Assembly: GCA_030839105.1 (NCBI GenBank)
Contig: JAUZEI010000058.1
Span: forward strand, 1 to 6,149
DNA from: Actinomycetota bacterium
GTDB lineage: Bacteria > Actinomycetota > Acidimicrobiia > IMCC26256 > PALSA-610
Direction: 5' to 3'
Length of the DNA: 6,149 nt
The translations under genes were made by a program, and so were the position numbers. The notes under the pieces are model-generated. The model was not told the origin of the DNA. It worked only from the letters and a program-made list of their open reading frames with translations, and did no database searches. Position 1 is the first letter of the stretch; each line of letters starts with the position of its first letter. This document shows positions 1-6,149 of this stretch, piece by piece.

Positions 1-1569
<1,569 letters not shown>

Positions 1570-1575
1570 GGGGCG

Positions 1576-1581
1576 ACGGTA
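1576..1581 (-). promoter_or_regulatory. Possible -10 element for a leaderless transcript of the HerA-like gene
   Basis: Read on the minus strand this is TACCGT, which fits TANNNT, and it ends six bases before the ATG at 1569. That is the spacing expected when transcription begins at the start codon, and there is no ribosome binding site between them. Leaderless mRNAs are common in actinobacteria. No good -35 lies at 16-18 bases; the nearest TTGTCA (1598 to 1593) is only 11 bases away. The hexamer match alone is weak. Confidence 0.25.
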
Positions 1582-1648
1582 CCGCCGGGGTGTGACAACG
1601 GCCGCGGATGGGCGGAGCCCCGCCGAGTCCGGCGTCCGGTCCGCGGTG

Positions 1649-1677
1649 TGGACACCGGCCACGGCCTCATCTAGATT
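1649..1677 (+). promoter_or_regulatory. Candidate sigma-70-type promoter for the monooxygenase operon
   Basis: TGGACA (1649-1654) matches the -35 consensus at five of six positions. It is separated by exactly 17 bases from TAGATT (1672-1677), a -10 candidate of the TANNNT type. Transcription would start near 1683-1685, in the middle of the palindromic operator, leaving an untranslated leader of about 47 bases. This short AT-rich patch stands out from the GC-rich surroundings. The assignment rests on consensus match, spacing and position only. Confidence 0.5.
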
Positions 1678-1693
1678 TAGAACACGTTCTAAA
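1676..1693. promoter_or_regulatory. KstR-like TetR-family operator (perfect 8+2+8 palindrome)
   Basis: TTTAGAAC and GTTCTAAA form a perfect 8-base inverted repeat around a two-base AC centre. The core TAGAACACGTTCTA agrees with the published KstR motif of mycobacteria and rhodococci (TNNAACNNGTTNNA), where a TetR-family repressor controls cholesterol and lipid catabolism and is released by acyl-CoA-type ligands. The site overlaps the end of the predicted -10 and the start point, where a bound repressor would block initiation. It lies 37 bases upstream of the monooxygenase ATG and 106 bases from the divergent ATPase start. No TetR gene is in the window, so the regulator would act from elsewhere. 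The palindrome is certain; the identity of the protein is inferred. Confidence 0.75.
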
Positions 1694-1714
1694 AACGCTT
1701 CGGTTCGCGACTGC

Positions 1715-1720
1715 GGAGGA
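1715..1720 (+). promoter_or_regulatory. Ribosome binding site of the monooxygenase gene
   Basis: GGAGGA is a strong Shine-Dalgarno match, ten bases before the ATG at 1731. It decides the start: the frame is open further upstream, to 1608, but that extension runs through the promoter and operator and encodes nothing resembling the family N-terminus, which begins MEFGLFQ. Confidence 0.8.
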
Positions 1721-1730
1721 TCTGCGCATC

Positions 1731-2855
1731 ATGGAATTCGGTCTCTTCCAAGGCGGCTTCATCCACAAAGACGTGGCGGCGAAGAACCCGAATGCCGAGC
1801 ATGACCGGCTGATGAGCGAGGTCGATCTCTGCGAGGTCGCCGACTTGCACAATTGGAAGTACGCGTGGTTCACCGAGCACCATTTCCTGAAGGAGTACTC
1901 GCACATCTCTGCGAGCGAGACGCTCATGGCGTGGGTCTTGGCCCGCACGCAGAACATCCACGTCGCGTCGGGAATCATCAACATCACGCCGCCGGTGAAT
2001 CACCCGGCGCGGGTTGCCGAGCGGGTCGCGATGATGGACCTCGTCTCCAACGGCCGCTTCGAGTTCGGGACCGGACGCGGCTCGTCGAGCACCGAGATGG
2101 GCGGCTTCGGCATCACCGATCCCGAGATCACGCGCGACATGTACGAAGAGGCGATCCGCGAGATCGTGCGTATGTGGCGGGACGAGCCCTACTCCTTCGA
2201 CGGCAAGTTCTTCTCGATGCCGGAGCGCAACGTCCTGCCGAAGCCGTACGTGAAGCCGCACCCGCCGTTGTGGGTCGCCGCGGGCAATCCGGAGACGTTC
2301 GAGCGCGCGGCCAAGATGGGCATCGGCGTCATCTGCTTCACCGGCGGTACTCCCGAGAAGATGGCACCGCTCGTCGAGACGTACAAGAAGCACATCAAGG
2401 ACGCGGAGCCGGTCGGCGCGTACGTCAACGACAACATCGCGATCACGACGAGCTTCATGTGCCTCGAGGATCGTGACGAAGCGCGCAACTACATGGCGCA
2501 CTCCGGTAACGGACGCCAGCAGACGCTCGTCTTCCATTACCTCGACACGTTCCCCAAGCCGCCGTTCGTGCCCGACTGGCCGACCGAGATTCCCGATCCC
2601 ACCCTCGAGTCGATCGAAAAGGGCTTCCAGAGTGGCGCTGCAATCGTGGGCAATCCCGACGACTGCGCGCAGGGCATCCAGAAGTGGGTCGACATCGGCG
2701 TCGACCAACTGATCATGGGCCCGTCCGGCAGCACCTACCCGCACGCACTGCTCGAGCGCACGGTGACGCTGTTCGGCGACGAGGTCATCCCGCGGTTCGA
2801 CAAGGACCCCGAGCACTCCACGTCCAAGTACCGATCTGCCGCCGCGGCGCGCTGA
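1731..2855 (+). CDS. Luciferase-like (LLM class) flavin-dependent monooxygenase
   Basis: This 374-residue protein belongs to the bacterial luciferase-like superfamily, TIM-barrel enzymes that use reduced FMN (or F420 in some branches) and O2 to oxidise organic substrates. Visible family marks are the N-terminal strand MEFGLFQ, WFTEHHF (46-52) with the active-site-region EHH, NHPARVAERVAMMD (90-103), the SNGRFEFGTGRG segment (106-117), and KPHPPLWVAAGNPETFERAA (175-194). GNPDDCAQGIQKWVDIGVDQLIM near the C-terminus is the usual cofactor-side helix-strand. Length is normal and there is no signal peptide, so it is cytoplasmic. It heads a two-gene unit with the next gene, whose ATG overlaps its stop by one base. 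The KstR-like operator suggests a part in lipid, steroid or terpenoid-type catabolism, but substrate and cofactor cannot be read from sequence. A separate flavin reductase, which FMN-type members need, is not present here. Confidence 0.92.
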   Translation: MEFGLFQGGFIHKDVAAKNPNAEHDRLMSEVDLCEVADLHNWKYAWFTEHHFLKEYSHISASETLMAWVLARTQNIHVASGIINITPPVNHPARVAERVAMMDLVSNGRFEFGTGRGSSSTEMGGFGITDPEITRDMYEEAIREIVRMWRDEPYSFDGKFFSMPERNVLPKPYVKPHPPLWVAAGNPETFERAAKMGIGVICFTGGTPEKMAPLVETYKKHIKDAEPVGAYVNDNIAITTSFMCLEDRDEARNYMAHSGNGRQQTLVFHYLDTFPKPPFVPDWPTEIPDPTLESIEKGFQSGAAIVGNPDDCAQGIQKWVDIGVDQLIMGPSGSTYPHALLERTVTLFGDEVIPRFDKDPEHSTSKYRSAAAAR

Positions 2856-3436
2856 TGGTTCGTCCCACGGACGGGAACGCGCAGCCGCACGACCAGCCCG
2901 ATTGGGCGGGCAACACCGATCATCCCGACCTCACCGGAATCGCGGGCGAGATGCGCGCCGAGTGGCGCGCGGAGCAGGAATCAGCCGCGGCCGACGCGGC
3001 CGCGCAGTGGCGTCACGGCCGCAGCCTCACCGACTGGTTGCGTGCGCGTATGCACGCGGGCGACCGGATCGCCGTGAGGGTCGCGTCGCAGTTCTTCGTC
3101 GGGCTCGTCGACGAGGTGGGTGACGACCTACTCGCGCTGCGCTGTGGCTTCGGGCGGGTCGAGATCCAGCTGAGCGCGGTCATCCCGATCGCGATCGAGT
3201 TCGTCGAGCACGCCACGGACGGCGGACGGCGCGCGCCCGGCGGTCGCACCTTCCACGCCGCGCTCGTCGCGCGTGACGCCCAGCGCGACGTCAGCGTCGG
3301 AACGATGCTGCAGCCCGAGGGCGTCGAGGGCACGCTGCTCGTCGGACGCGACTTCGTGTCGGTCGTCAACCGCTCGAGCGTCGAAACCGTCGTTCCGCTG
3401 CCGCAGGTCGCGTGGGTGACGGTGTCGCGTCACTGA
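2855..3436 (+). CDS. Unrecognised 193-residue protein with a duplicated beta-rich unit
   Basis: The ATG overlaps the monooxygenase stop (TGATG), there is no Shine-Dalgarno, and the gene is therefore probably translated by re-initiation after its neighbour. The N-terminus (1-25) is polar and probably disordered. Residues 29-66 are rich in Ala, Glu, Arg and Trp and should be helical (GEMRAEWRAEQESAAADAAA). The rest is beta-rich. Two segments look like copies of each other: 88-114, VGDDLLALRCGFGRVEIQLS and on, and 163-190, VGRDFVSVVNRSSVETVVPL and on. Each has VGxD, a hydrophobic strand, a turn, VE, then a second strand. Each may also be preceded by a strand pair (71-87 and 146-162). This recalls small Sm-like or PRC-type barrels, but that is inference and I do not assign a family. 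There is no signal peptide or membrane segment. Codon pattern and GC match the neighbours. Confidence 0.8.
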   Translation: MVRPTDGNAQPHDQPDWAGNTDHPDLTGIAGEMRAEWRAEQESAAADAAAQWRHGRSLTDWLRARMHAGDRIAVRVASQFFVGLVDEVGDDLLALRCGFGRVEIQLSAVIPIAIEFVEHATDGGRRAPGGRTFHAALVARDAQRDVSVGTMLQPEGVEGTLLVGRDFVSVVNRSSVETVVPLPQVAWVTVSRH

Positions 3437-3440
3437 CCGA

Positions 3441-3454
3441 GTCGCGGACGCGAC
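3441..3454. terminator. Small GC hairpin just after the stop of the 193-residue gene
   Basis: GTCGCG-GA-CGCGAC is a perfect inverted repeat beginning five bases after the stop codon, foldable as a five-base-pair stem with a GGAC tetraloop. No T-run follows, so it is not a classical intrinsic terminator. GC-rich hairpins without a T-run are reported as end signals in actinobacteria, and the position is right. In such GC-rich DNA a stem this short can also arise by chance. Confidence 0.3.
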
Positions 3455-3482
3455 GACAACCCGGCTCAGATCCGCAGACGGT

Positions 3483-3517
3483 AAGGCCGTACGCGTTGGA
3501 GAGTCGTTCGCGGCCTT
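3483..3517. terminator. Seven-base inverted repeat in the convergent spacer, possible bidirectional terminator
   Basis: AAGGCCG (3483-3489) and CGGCCTT (3511-3517) are perfect reverse complements around a 21-base loop. Being symmetrical and between convergent genes, it could stop transcription from both sides. It lies 46 bases past the plus-strand stop but 158 bases past the minus-strand stop, and neither side has a T-run. Confidence 0.3.
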
Positions 3518-3674
3518 GGAGTCATGCTGCAGTTCGACTTGGATGCGCTGACCCGCGGCCTGCTCGTCGGCGCGCAGCGCGGCGGAGCTTCGGCGCGTCG
3601 GCGAGGACGACGTCGATCTTCCCGTAGATCGCGCGCACGGTCGGCCCTGTGTTCGATGATCGGGGAGCGGTCGT

Positions 3675-4538
3675 TCAGCGCGGCGCGTCGAAGAGGTGGC
3701 GCAGGGCCCGCGAGAGGTTGAGTTGCGGCACGGTGATGTGGAACTCGTCGCCCAGGACCGCGCTCTCGATCTCGAGGTGCGGATACTTGCGCCTGCGGAG
3801 CAGGTCGACCATGCGTTCGGTGTCGGCGACCATGTCGATGTAGCGCAATGCCGCGGCGGCCCGTTCCTCGGCGGACAGCCGGCTCGCCTCCCGTTGACGT
3901 CCGTCATGGTCCTCGAACGCGCCCACGGCGAAGAAGGCGCGGACCGGAAGGTCGTCGTGCGTCTCGGCGTAGCGGGCCTCGTAATCGAACATCATGTCGC
4001 GGTGCCACCACAGCGACGGGCTGCCGATCGCGTAGCGGCGGAACGTGTGCGGCTTCGTGAGCATCACGTAGGTCCCGAACAGTCCGCCCAGCGAGTGCCC
4101 GAAGTAGGTCGCATCGTCGGCGACGCGGTAGCGCGTCGTCACCCAGGGTTGGAGCTCGTCGCGGATGAACGCGAGGAACTGCGACGCGCCACCCATCATC
4201 GACTGACTCGGGAAGTACTTCGCGAAGGCGCGGTCGACGGTGGGGGTGAAGTCGCGGGTGCGCACGACCTTCGTGTCGGCGATGCCGCCCATGCGGTAGC
4301 CGATACCGATCACGAGTATGGGCGGAAGGTGCGCGGAGAGGTGCATGAAGCGGACCATGTCGACCGCGGTGGCGAACATACCGTTCGCGTCGCTCACATA
4401 CAGGACCACGGGCGGTTGCGCGTCGGAGCCGCCGCAGTGGCCGACGAAGATCTTGAACTCGTCATCGACGTGCGCCGAGCGCAGGTAGTGCACCTCGGTG
4501 TCGGCGAGCGGTGAGTAGTCGTTGTCGAATCCGCTCAC
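3675..4538 (-). CDS. Alpha/beta-hydrolase, putative esterase family (PF00756-like, COG2819-type)
   Basis: This is a 287-residue serine hydrolase of the esterase D / enterochelin-esterase-like group, expected to cleave carboxylic esters or thioesters. The nucleophile elbow is GHSLGG (147-152, Ser149). The acid residue is probably Glu209 in VGAFEDHDGR, and the base His267 in GDEFHITV, so the triad is complete and correctly ordered. The segment VLYVSDANGMF (45-55) followed by PPILVIGIGY (72-81) is the usual first sheet half with the oxyanion-loop region, and GSPSLWWH (172-179) is typical of this branch. No signal peptide is visible, so it is likely cytoplasmic, unlike the exported mycolyltransferase relatives. 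Translation starts at GTG 4538, supported by GAGGAA six bases upstream (4550 to 4545). It is the last gene of a probable three-gene operon, 32 bases after the dehydrogenase. Family call is firm; the natural substrate is unknown. Confidence 0.9.
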   Translation of the reverse strand: MSGFDNDYSPLADTEVHYLRSAHVDDEFKIFVGHCGGSDAQPPVVLYVSDANGMFATAVDMVRFMHLSAHLPPILVIGIGYRMGGIADTKVVRTRDFTPTVDRAFAKYFPSQSMMGGASQFLAFIRDELQPWVTTRYRVADDATYFGHSLGGLFGTYVMLTKPHTFRRYAIGSPSLWWHRDMMFDYEARYAETHDDLPVRAFFAVGAFEDHDGRQREASRLSAEERAAAALRYIDMVADTERMVDLLRRRKYPHLEIESAVLGDEFHITVPQLNLSRALRHLFDAPR

Positions 4539-4544
4539 CGTGCG

Positions 4545-4550
4545 TTCCTC
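4545..4550 (-). promoter_or_regulatory. Ribosome binding site of the esterase gene
   Basis: Read on the minus strand this is GAGGAA, six bases before the GTG at 4538. It supports the GTG as the real start and indicates independent initiation inside the operon. Confidence 0.7.
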
Positions 4551-4570
4551 ACGATCGGCCGGTAGATCGG

Positions 4571-5431
4571 TCAGGCCTGGGTCAACTTCTCGCTGATCTC
4601 CCAGAGGCGCGTGGCGGCTGCTTCGTCGAGCGCGTGCGCCGCGGGCTTCACGGCCTTGCCCTTGACGAAATAGAGGCCCGTCAGCCCGGCGACGTCGGGG
4701 GACGTCGCGAGAAAGATCGAGGTGAGCGCACCCGTCGCCGACGAGATGGCGAAGGGCCGGATCAGGGGCATGCCGATGGTGCCGAGCAGCCCGATGTCGC
4801 CCTCACGCGCAAAGTTGCTGCCGACGAAACCCGGGTGCAACGCGTTCGCAGTGAGGACATCGGGGTCGGACCTGCGCGCGAGCTCGCGCGTGAAGAGCAC
4901 GTTCATGAGCTTCGTCGCGGAGTAGGCCGCGAAGCCGCGGTAGCGGCGCCGCTCCCAGTCGAGATCGTCGAAGTCGAGCCCCCGGGCCCTGGTGTGCGCG
5001 TAGGACGACACGTTGACGACGCGCGCCGGTGCACCGTTTGCGAGCGCGTCGTGCAGCAGGTTCGTCAGGAGGAAGTGGCTGAGGTGGTTGACCTGGAACT
5101 GCGTCTCGTGCCCGTCGACCGTCGTCGCGCGTTTGTGCAGCACGAGACCGGCGTTGTTGAGGAGAATGTCGACGCGATCGTGCTTCGCCGTGAAGACGTC
5201 GACGAACTCGTGCACCGACGCGAACGACGCGAGGTCGATCGGGATCGTCTCGACGCGACCCCGTGCGTCGGCGCGGGTCTCGATCTCGGTGCGCGCGGCC
5301 GCGGCCTTGGCGGGATTCCGCGCCGCGATCACGACGTGCGCGCCTTCCCGCGCGATGCCGACGGCGGCCTCCTTCCCGATGCCGCTGTTGCCGCCGGTGA
5401 CGATCGCCACCTTGCCGGTCAGGTCACTCAC
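4571..5431 (-). CDS. Short-chain dehydrogenase/reductase, retinol-dehydrogenase-like
   Basis: This 286-residue classical SDR catalyses an NAD(P)-dependent alcohol/carbonyl interconversion. The Rossmann glycine motif is TGGNSGIG (12-19), and Arg38 after the second strand (VVIAARNP) suggests a preference for NADP(H). Asp66 follows strand three (PIDLAS), NNAG is at 92-95 and Asn115 sits in QVNH. The catalytic residues are Ser143 (VVNVSS), Tyr170 and Lys174 (YSATK), then HPG at 199-201. The TGGNSGIG plus QVNHLSHFLLTNLL plus YSATKLMNVLFTREL pattern is that of the retinol dehydrogenase 11-14/WWOX-like branch, which in bacteria acts on unknown hydrophobic alcohols or ketones. The start is GTG at 5431, with a modest AAGG about seven bases upstream. 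It lies ten bases after the helix-turn-helix gene and 32 before the esterase, consistent with one transcript. Actual substrate is not deducible. Confidence 0.93.
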   Translation of the reverse strand: MSDLTGKVAIVTGGNSGIGKEAAVGIAREGAHVVIAARNPAKAAAARTEIETRADARGRVETIPIDLASFASVHEFVDVFTAKHDRVDILLNNAGLVLHKRATTVDGHETQFQVNHLSHFLLTNLLHDALANGAPARVVNVSSYAHTRARGLDFDDLDWERRRYRGFAAYSATKLMNVLFTRELARRSDPDVLTANALHPGFVGSNFAREGDIGLLGTIGMPLIRPFAISSATGALTSIFLATSPDVAGLTGLYFVKGKAVKPAAHALDEAAATRLWEISEKLTQA

Positions 5432-5441
5432 GCCGACACCT

Positions 5442-5711
5442 TCACGACTGGGCTTTTTCGGATGCGCTCGGCGAGCGATCCTCGCCCGGTTGCGCCTTCA
5501 CCCACGCGATGAGCTCGTCGCGGTGAAAGCGGATCTCTCGCCCACCGGGAAACCGGTGCGCGGGGATGCGGCCTTCCCGCACCATGCGGCGCAGATACTC
5601 CACGTGCACGTGGAGGAGTTCGGCGGCCAGCGCGGTCGTGAGGATTTCGGGGTAGCGGCTGGCCACGGCGGGCGTCTCACCGTCGGGCATGGTCGTGACG
5701 TTAGTCGCCAT
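5442..5711 (-). CDS. Small MerR/excisionase-type helix-turn-helix DNA-binding protein (HTH_17-like)
   Basis: This 89-residue protein consists almost wholly of one winged helix-turn-helix domain (about 23-71). It has the pattern ILTTALAAELLHVHVEYLRR, then MVREGRIPAHRFPGGREIRF and HRDELIAWV, matching the short excisionase/MerR-like fold (PF12728 type). The first helices contact DNA and the GGREIRF wing follows. The C-terminal tail is polar. I chose ATG 5711 (MATNV): the open frame continues upstream to 5834, but that extension overlaps the divergent gene's start region and lacks family resemblance. A second ATG at 5690 is also possible; neither has a clear Shine-Dalgarno. It is the first gene of the run with the dehydrogenase (10-base gap) and esterase, so local transcriptional control of these enzymes is a sensible guess. 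No integrase or phage gene is nearby to support a recombination role. Domain call strong, role inferred. Confidence 0.85.
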   Translation of the reverse strand: MATNVTTMPDGETPAVASRYPEILTTALAAELLHVHVEYLRRMVREGRIPAHRFPGGREIRFHRDELIAWVKAQPGEDRSPSASEKAQS

Positions 5712-5716
5712 ATGGC
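5707..5716. promoter_or_regulatory. Perfect 10-base palindrome across the start codon of the helix-turn-helix gene
   Basis: GCCATATGGC is its own reverse complement and includes the ATG at 5711. A dimeric DNA-binding protein, possibly the gene's own product, could bind it and limit expression. Palindromes of this length occur by chance several times in a window this size, so only the position makes it notable. Confidence 0.25.
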
Positions 5717-5737
5717 ACAACTTCGAGCTATCTGCGA

Positions 5738-5755
5738 CACACGCCGGCTCGTGTG
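5738..5755. promoter_or_regulatory. Inverted repeat in the divergent promoter region
   Basis: CACACG (5738-5743) and CGTGTG (5750-5755) are reverse complements separated by six bases, an 18-base element with operator-like dimensions. It lies in the 117-base gap between the helix-turn-helix operon and the divergent membrane-protein gene, 27 bases upstream of the former's ATG. I could not define convincing -10/-35 elements for either gene here. Confidence 0.3.
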
Positions 5756-5828
5756 ACAGTTGGCGGCGAGCGTCAAGGTCGGTGGCGTGAGCACCGATAC
5801 GCGGACGGGCGAGAATTGGAGAATCGCA

Positions 5829-6149
5829 ATGCAAGTCGTGATCCTCGTGATAGCCGCGGGGTTGGGATTCGCCGGCTATCGAGAAGCGGAGAAGTTCGAG
5901 CGCAAGAACGGCAAGGGCCCGTGGGGCGGGTCGGCGATCCTCTGGGGAATCGTGTGCTTCCTGCTCGGCCTGCTCGGCTTGTTCATGCTCTACGTCGCCG
6001 AGAAGAACACGAAGAAGCAGGTCCAGGCGAACGCGCTGTGGACGCAGTCGCAGTACGGCGCCCAGACGGGCTATGGACCTTCGGCATACGGAACTTCCGT
6101 CGCGCCGCCCGGCGGGCAGTGGGCACCGCCCGCGGCGCCGAGTCTTCCC
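5829..6149 (+). CDS. Small membrane protein with proline/tyrosine/glutamine-rich tail, C-terminus cut off by window edge
   Basis: The frame is open to the window end, giving 107 residues. A short hydrophobic segment (2-17, VVILVIAAGLGFAGY) is followed by a charged stretch, EAEKFERKNGKGPWGG (19-34), and a clear transmembrane helix (about 36-57, AILWGIVCFLLGLLGLFMLY). After AEKNTKK the sequence turns low-complexity, with repeated Tyr-Gly and Pro/Ala residues (75-107). Many actinobacterial proteins of this layout end in a small C-terminal domain such as a zinc ribbon or DUF2510, which would lie outside the window. I recognise the architecture but not a function. ATG 5829 is favoured by GGAG (5818-5821) seven bases upstream and by the AT-richer bases before it. 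An in-frame GTG at 5787 would add 14 residues. The gene is divergent from the helix-turn-helix operon. Confidence 0.75.
   Translation, partial: MQVVILVIAAGLGFAGYREAEKFERKNGKGPWGGSAILWGIVCFLLGLLGLFMLYVAEKNTKKQVQANALWTQSQYGAQTGYGPSAYGTSVAPPGGQWAPPAAPSLP

Larger units (their letters stand above)
3437..3674. other. Convergent intergenic spacer with no supportable gene
   Basis: This 238-base gap lies between the ends of a plus-strand and a minus-strand gene. It contains two hairpin candidates near its left side (3441-3454 and 3483-3517). Short open frames cross it on both strands. One starts at ATG 3524 with a plausible first 20 residues (MLQFDLDALTRGLLVGAQRG), then falls into arginine/serine-rich low complexity and has its GGAG only two bases before the ATG. 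On the minus strand a stretch reads IYGKIDVVLADAPK before losing protein-like character. It might hold a decayed gene fragment, but I cannot identify one. Confidence 0.5.

Noticed and set aside
1689..2816. Long minus-strand open frame (375 residues) opposite the monooxygenase
   Set aside because: It is a compositional shadow of the luciferase-like gene. It has no domain, no ribosome binding site and typical antisense composition.
3128..3907. Minus-strand open frame (259 residues) running through the convergent spacer and into both neighbours
   Set aside because: It overlaps the 193-residue gene in antisense and the esterase in another frame. The composition is arginine/serine/proline low complexity outside the spacer.
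3696..4514. Plus-strand open frame (272 residues) opposite the esterase
   Set aside because: It is a mirror of a gene with an intact catalytic triad and has shadow-like composition.
4511..5512. Plus-strand open frame (333 residues) opposite the dehydrogenase
   Set aside because: It is a mirror of the SDR gene, dominated by Arg, Val, Glu and Asp, with no family resemblance.
5442..5711. Helix-turn-helix protein as an excisionase marking an integrated element
   Set aside because: There is no integrase, attachment repeat, tRNA or phage gene in the window, and base composition matches the surroundings. A chromosomal regulator is more likely.

Overview
This is a GC-rich window with GTG starts, genes packed at short or overlapping junctions, and protein families common in actinobacteria. 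An actinobacterium fits best, possibly a lineage near the Acidimicrobiia. That placement is inferred from composition, gene style and a KstR-like operator; there is no marker gene to fix it. All complete genes look intact. I see no mobile element, tRNA, rRNA or CRISPR array.

Left part, bases 1-1730. A minus-strand gene cut by the left edge encodes a HerA/DUF87-type P-loop ATPase, with 523 N-terminal residues visible. It is divergent from a plus-strand pair. The roughly 160-base gap between them holds a plausible -35/-10 promoter for the plus-strand pair, with a perfect 8+2+8 AT-rich palindrome over its start-point region. The palindrome closely resembles the operators of KstR-type TetR repressors, which control sterol and lipid catabolism in actinobacteria.

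Middle part, bases 1731-3674. The plus-strand pair is a luciferase-like flavin-dependent monooxygenase and, overlapping it by one base (TGATG), an unrecognised 193-residue protein. The latter appears to contain two copies of a beta-rich unit. A convergent gap of about 240 bases follows, with two hairpin candidates and no gene I can support.

Right part, bases 3675-5711. Three minus-strand genes sit close together: a small MerR/excisionase-type helix-turn-helix protein (promoter-proximal), a short-chain dehydrogenase/reductase of the retinol-dehydrogenase-like type, and an alpha/beta-hydrolase esterase. Gaps of 10 and 32 bases suggest one operon. A reasonable reading is a small oxidoreduction and ester-hydrolysis cassette whose first gene may regulate it; the substrate cannot be told from sequence. 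Divergent from it, a plus-strand gene running off the right edge encodes a small membrane protein with a proline/tyrosine/glutamine-rich tail.

The most noteworthy items are the KstR-like operator on the monooxygenase promoter, the duplicated-unit unknown protein translationally coupled to the monooxygenase, and the non-canonical P-loop of the HerA-like ATPase. I did not find convincing evidence of a wholly new system.
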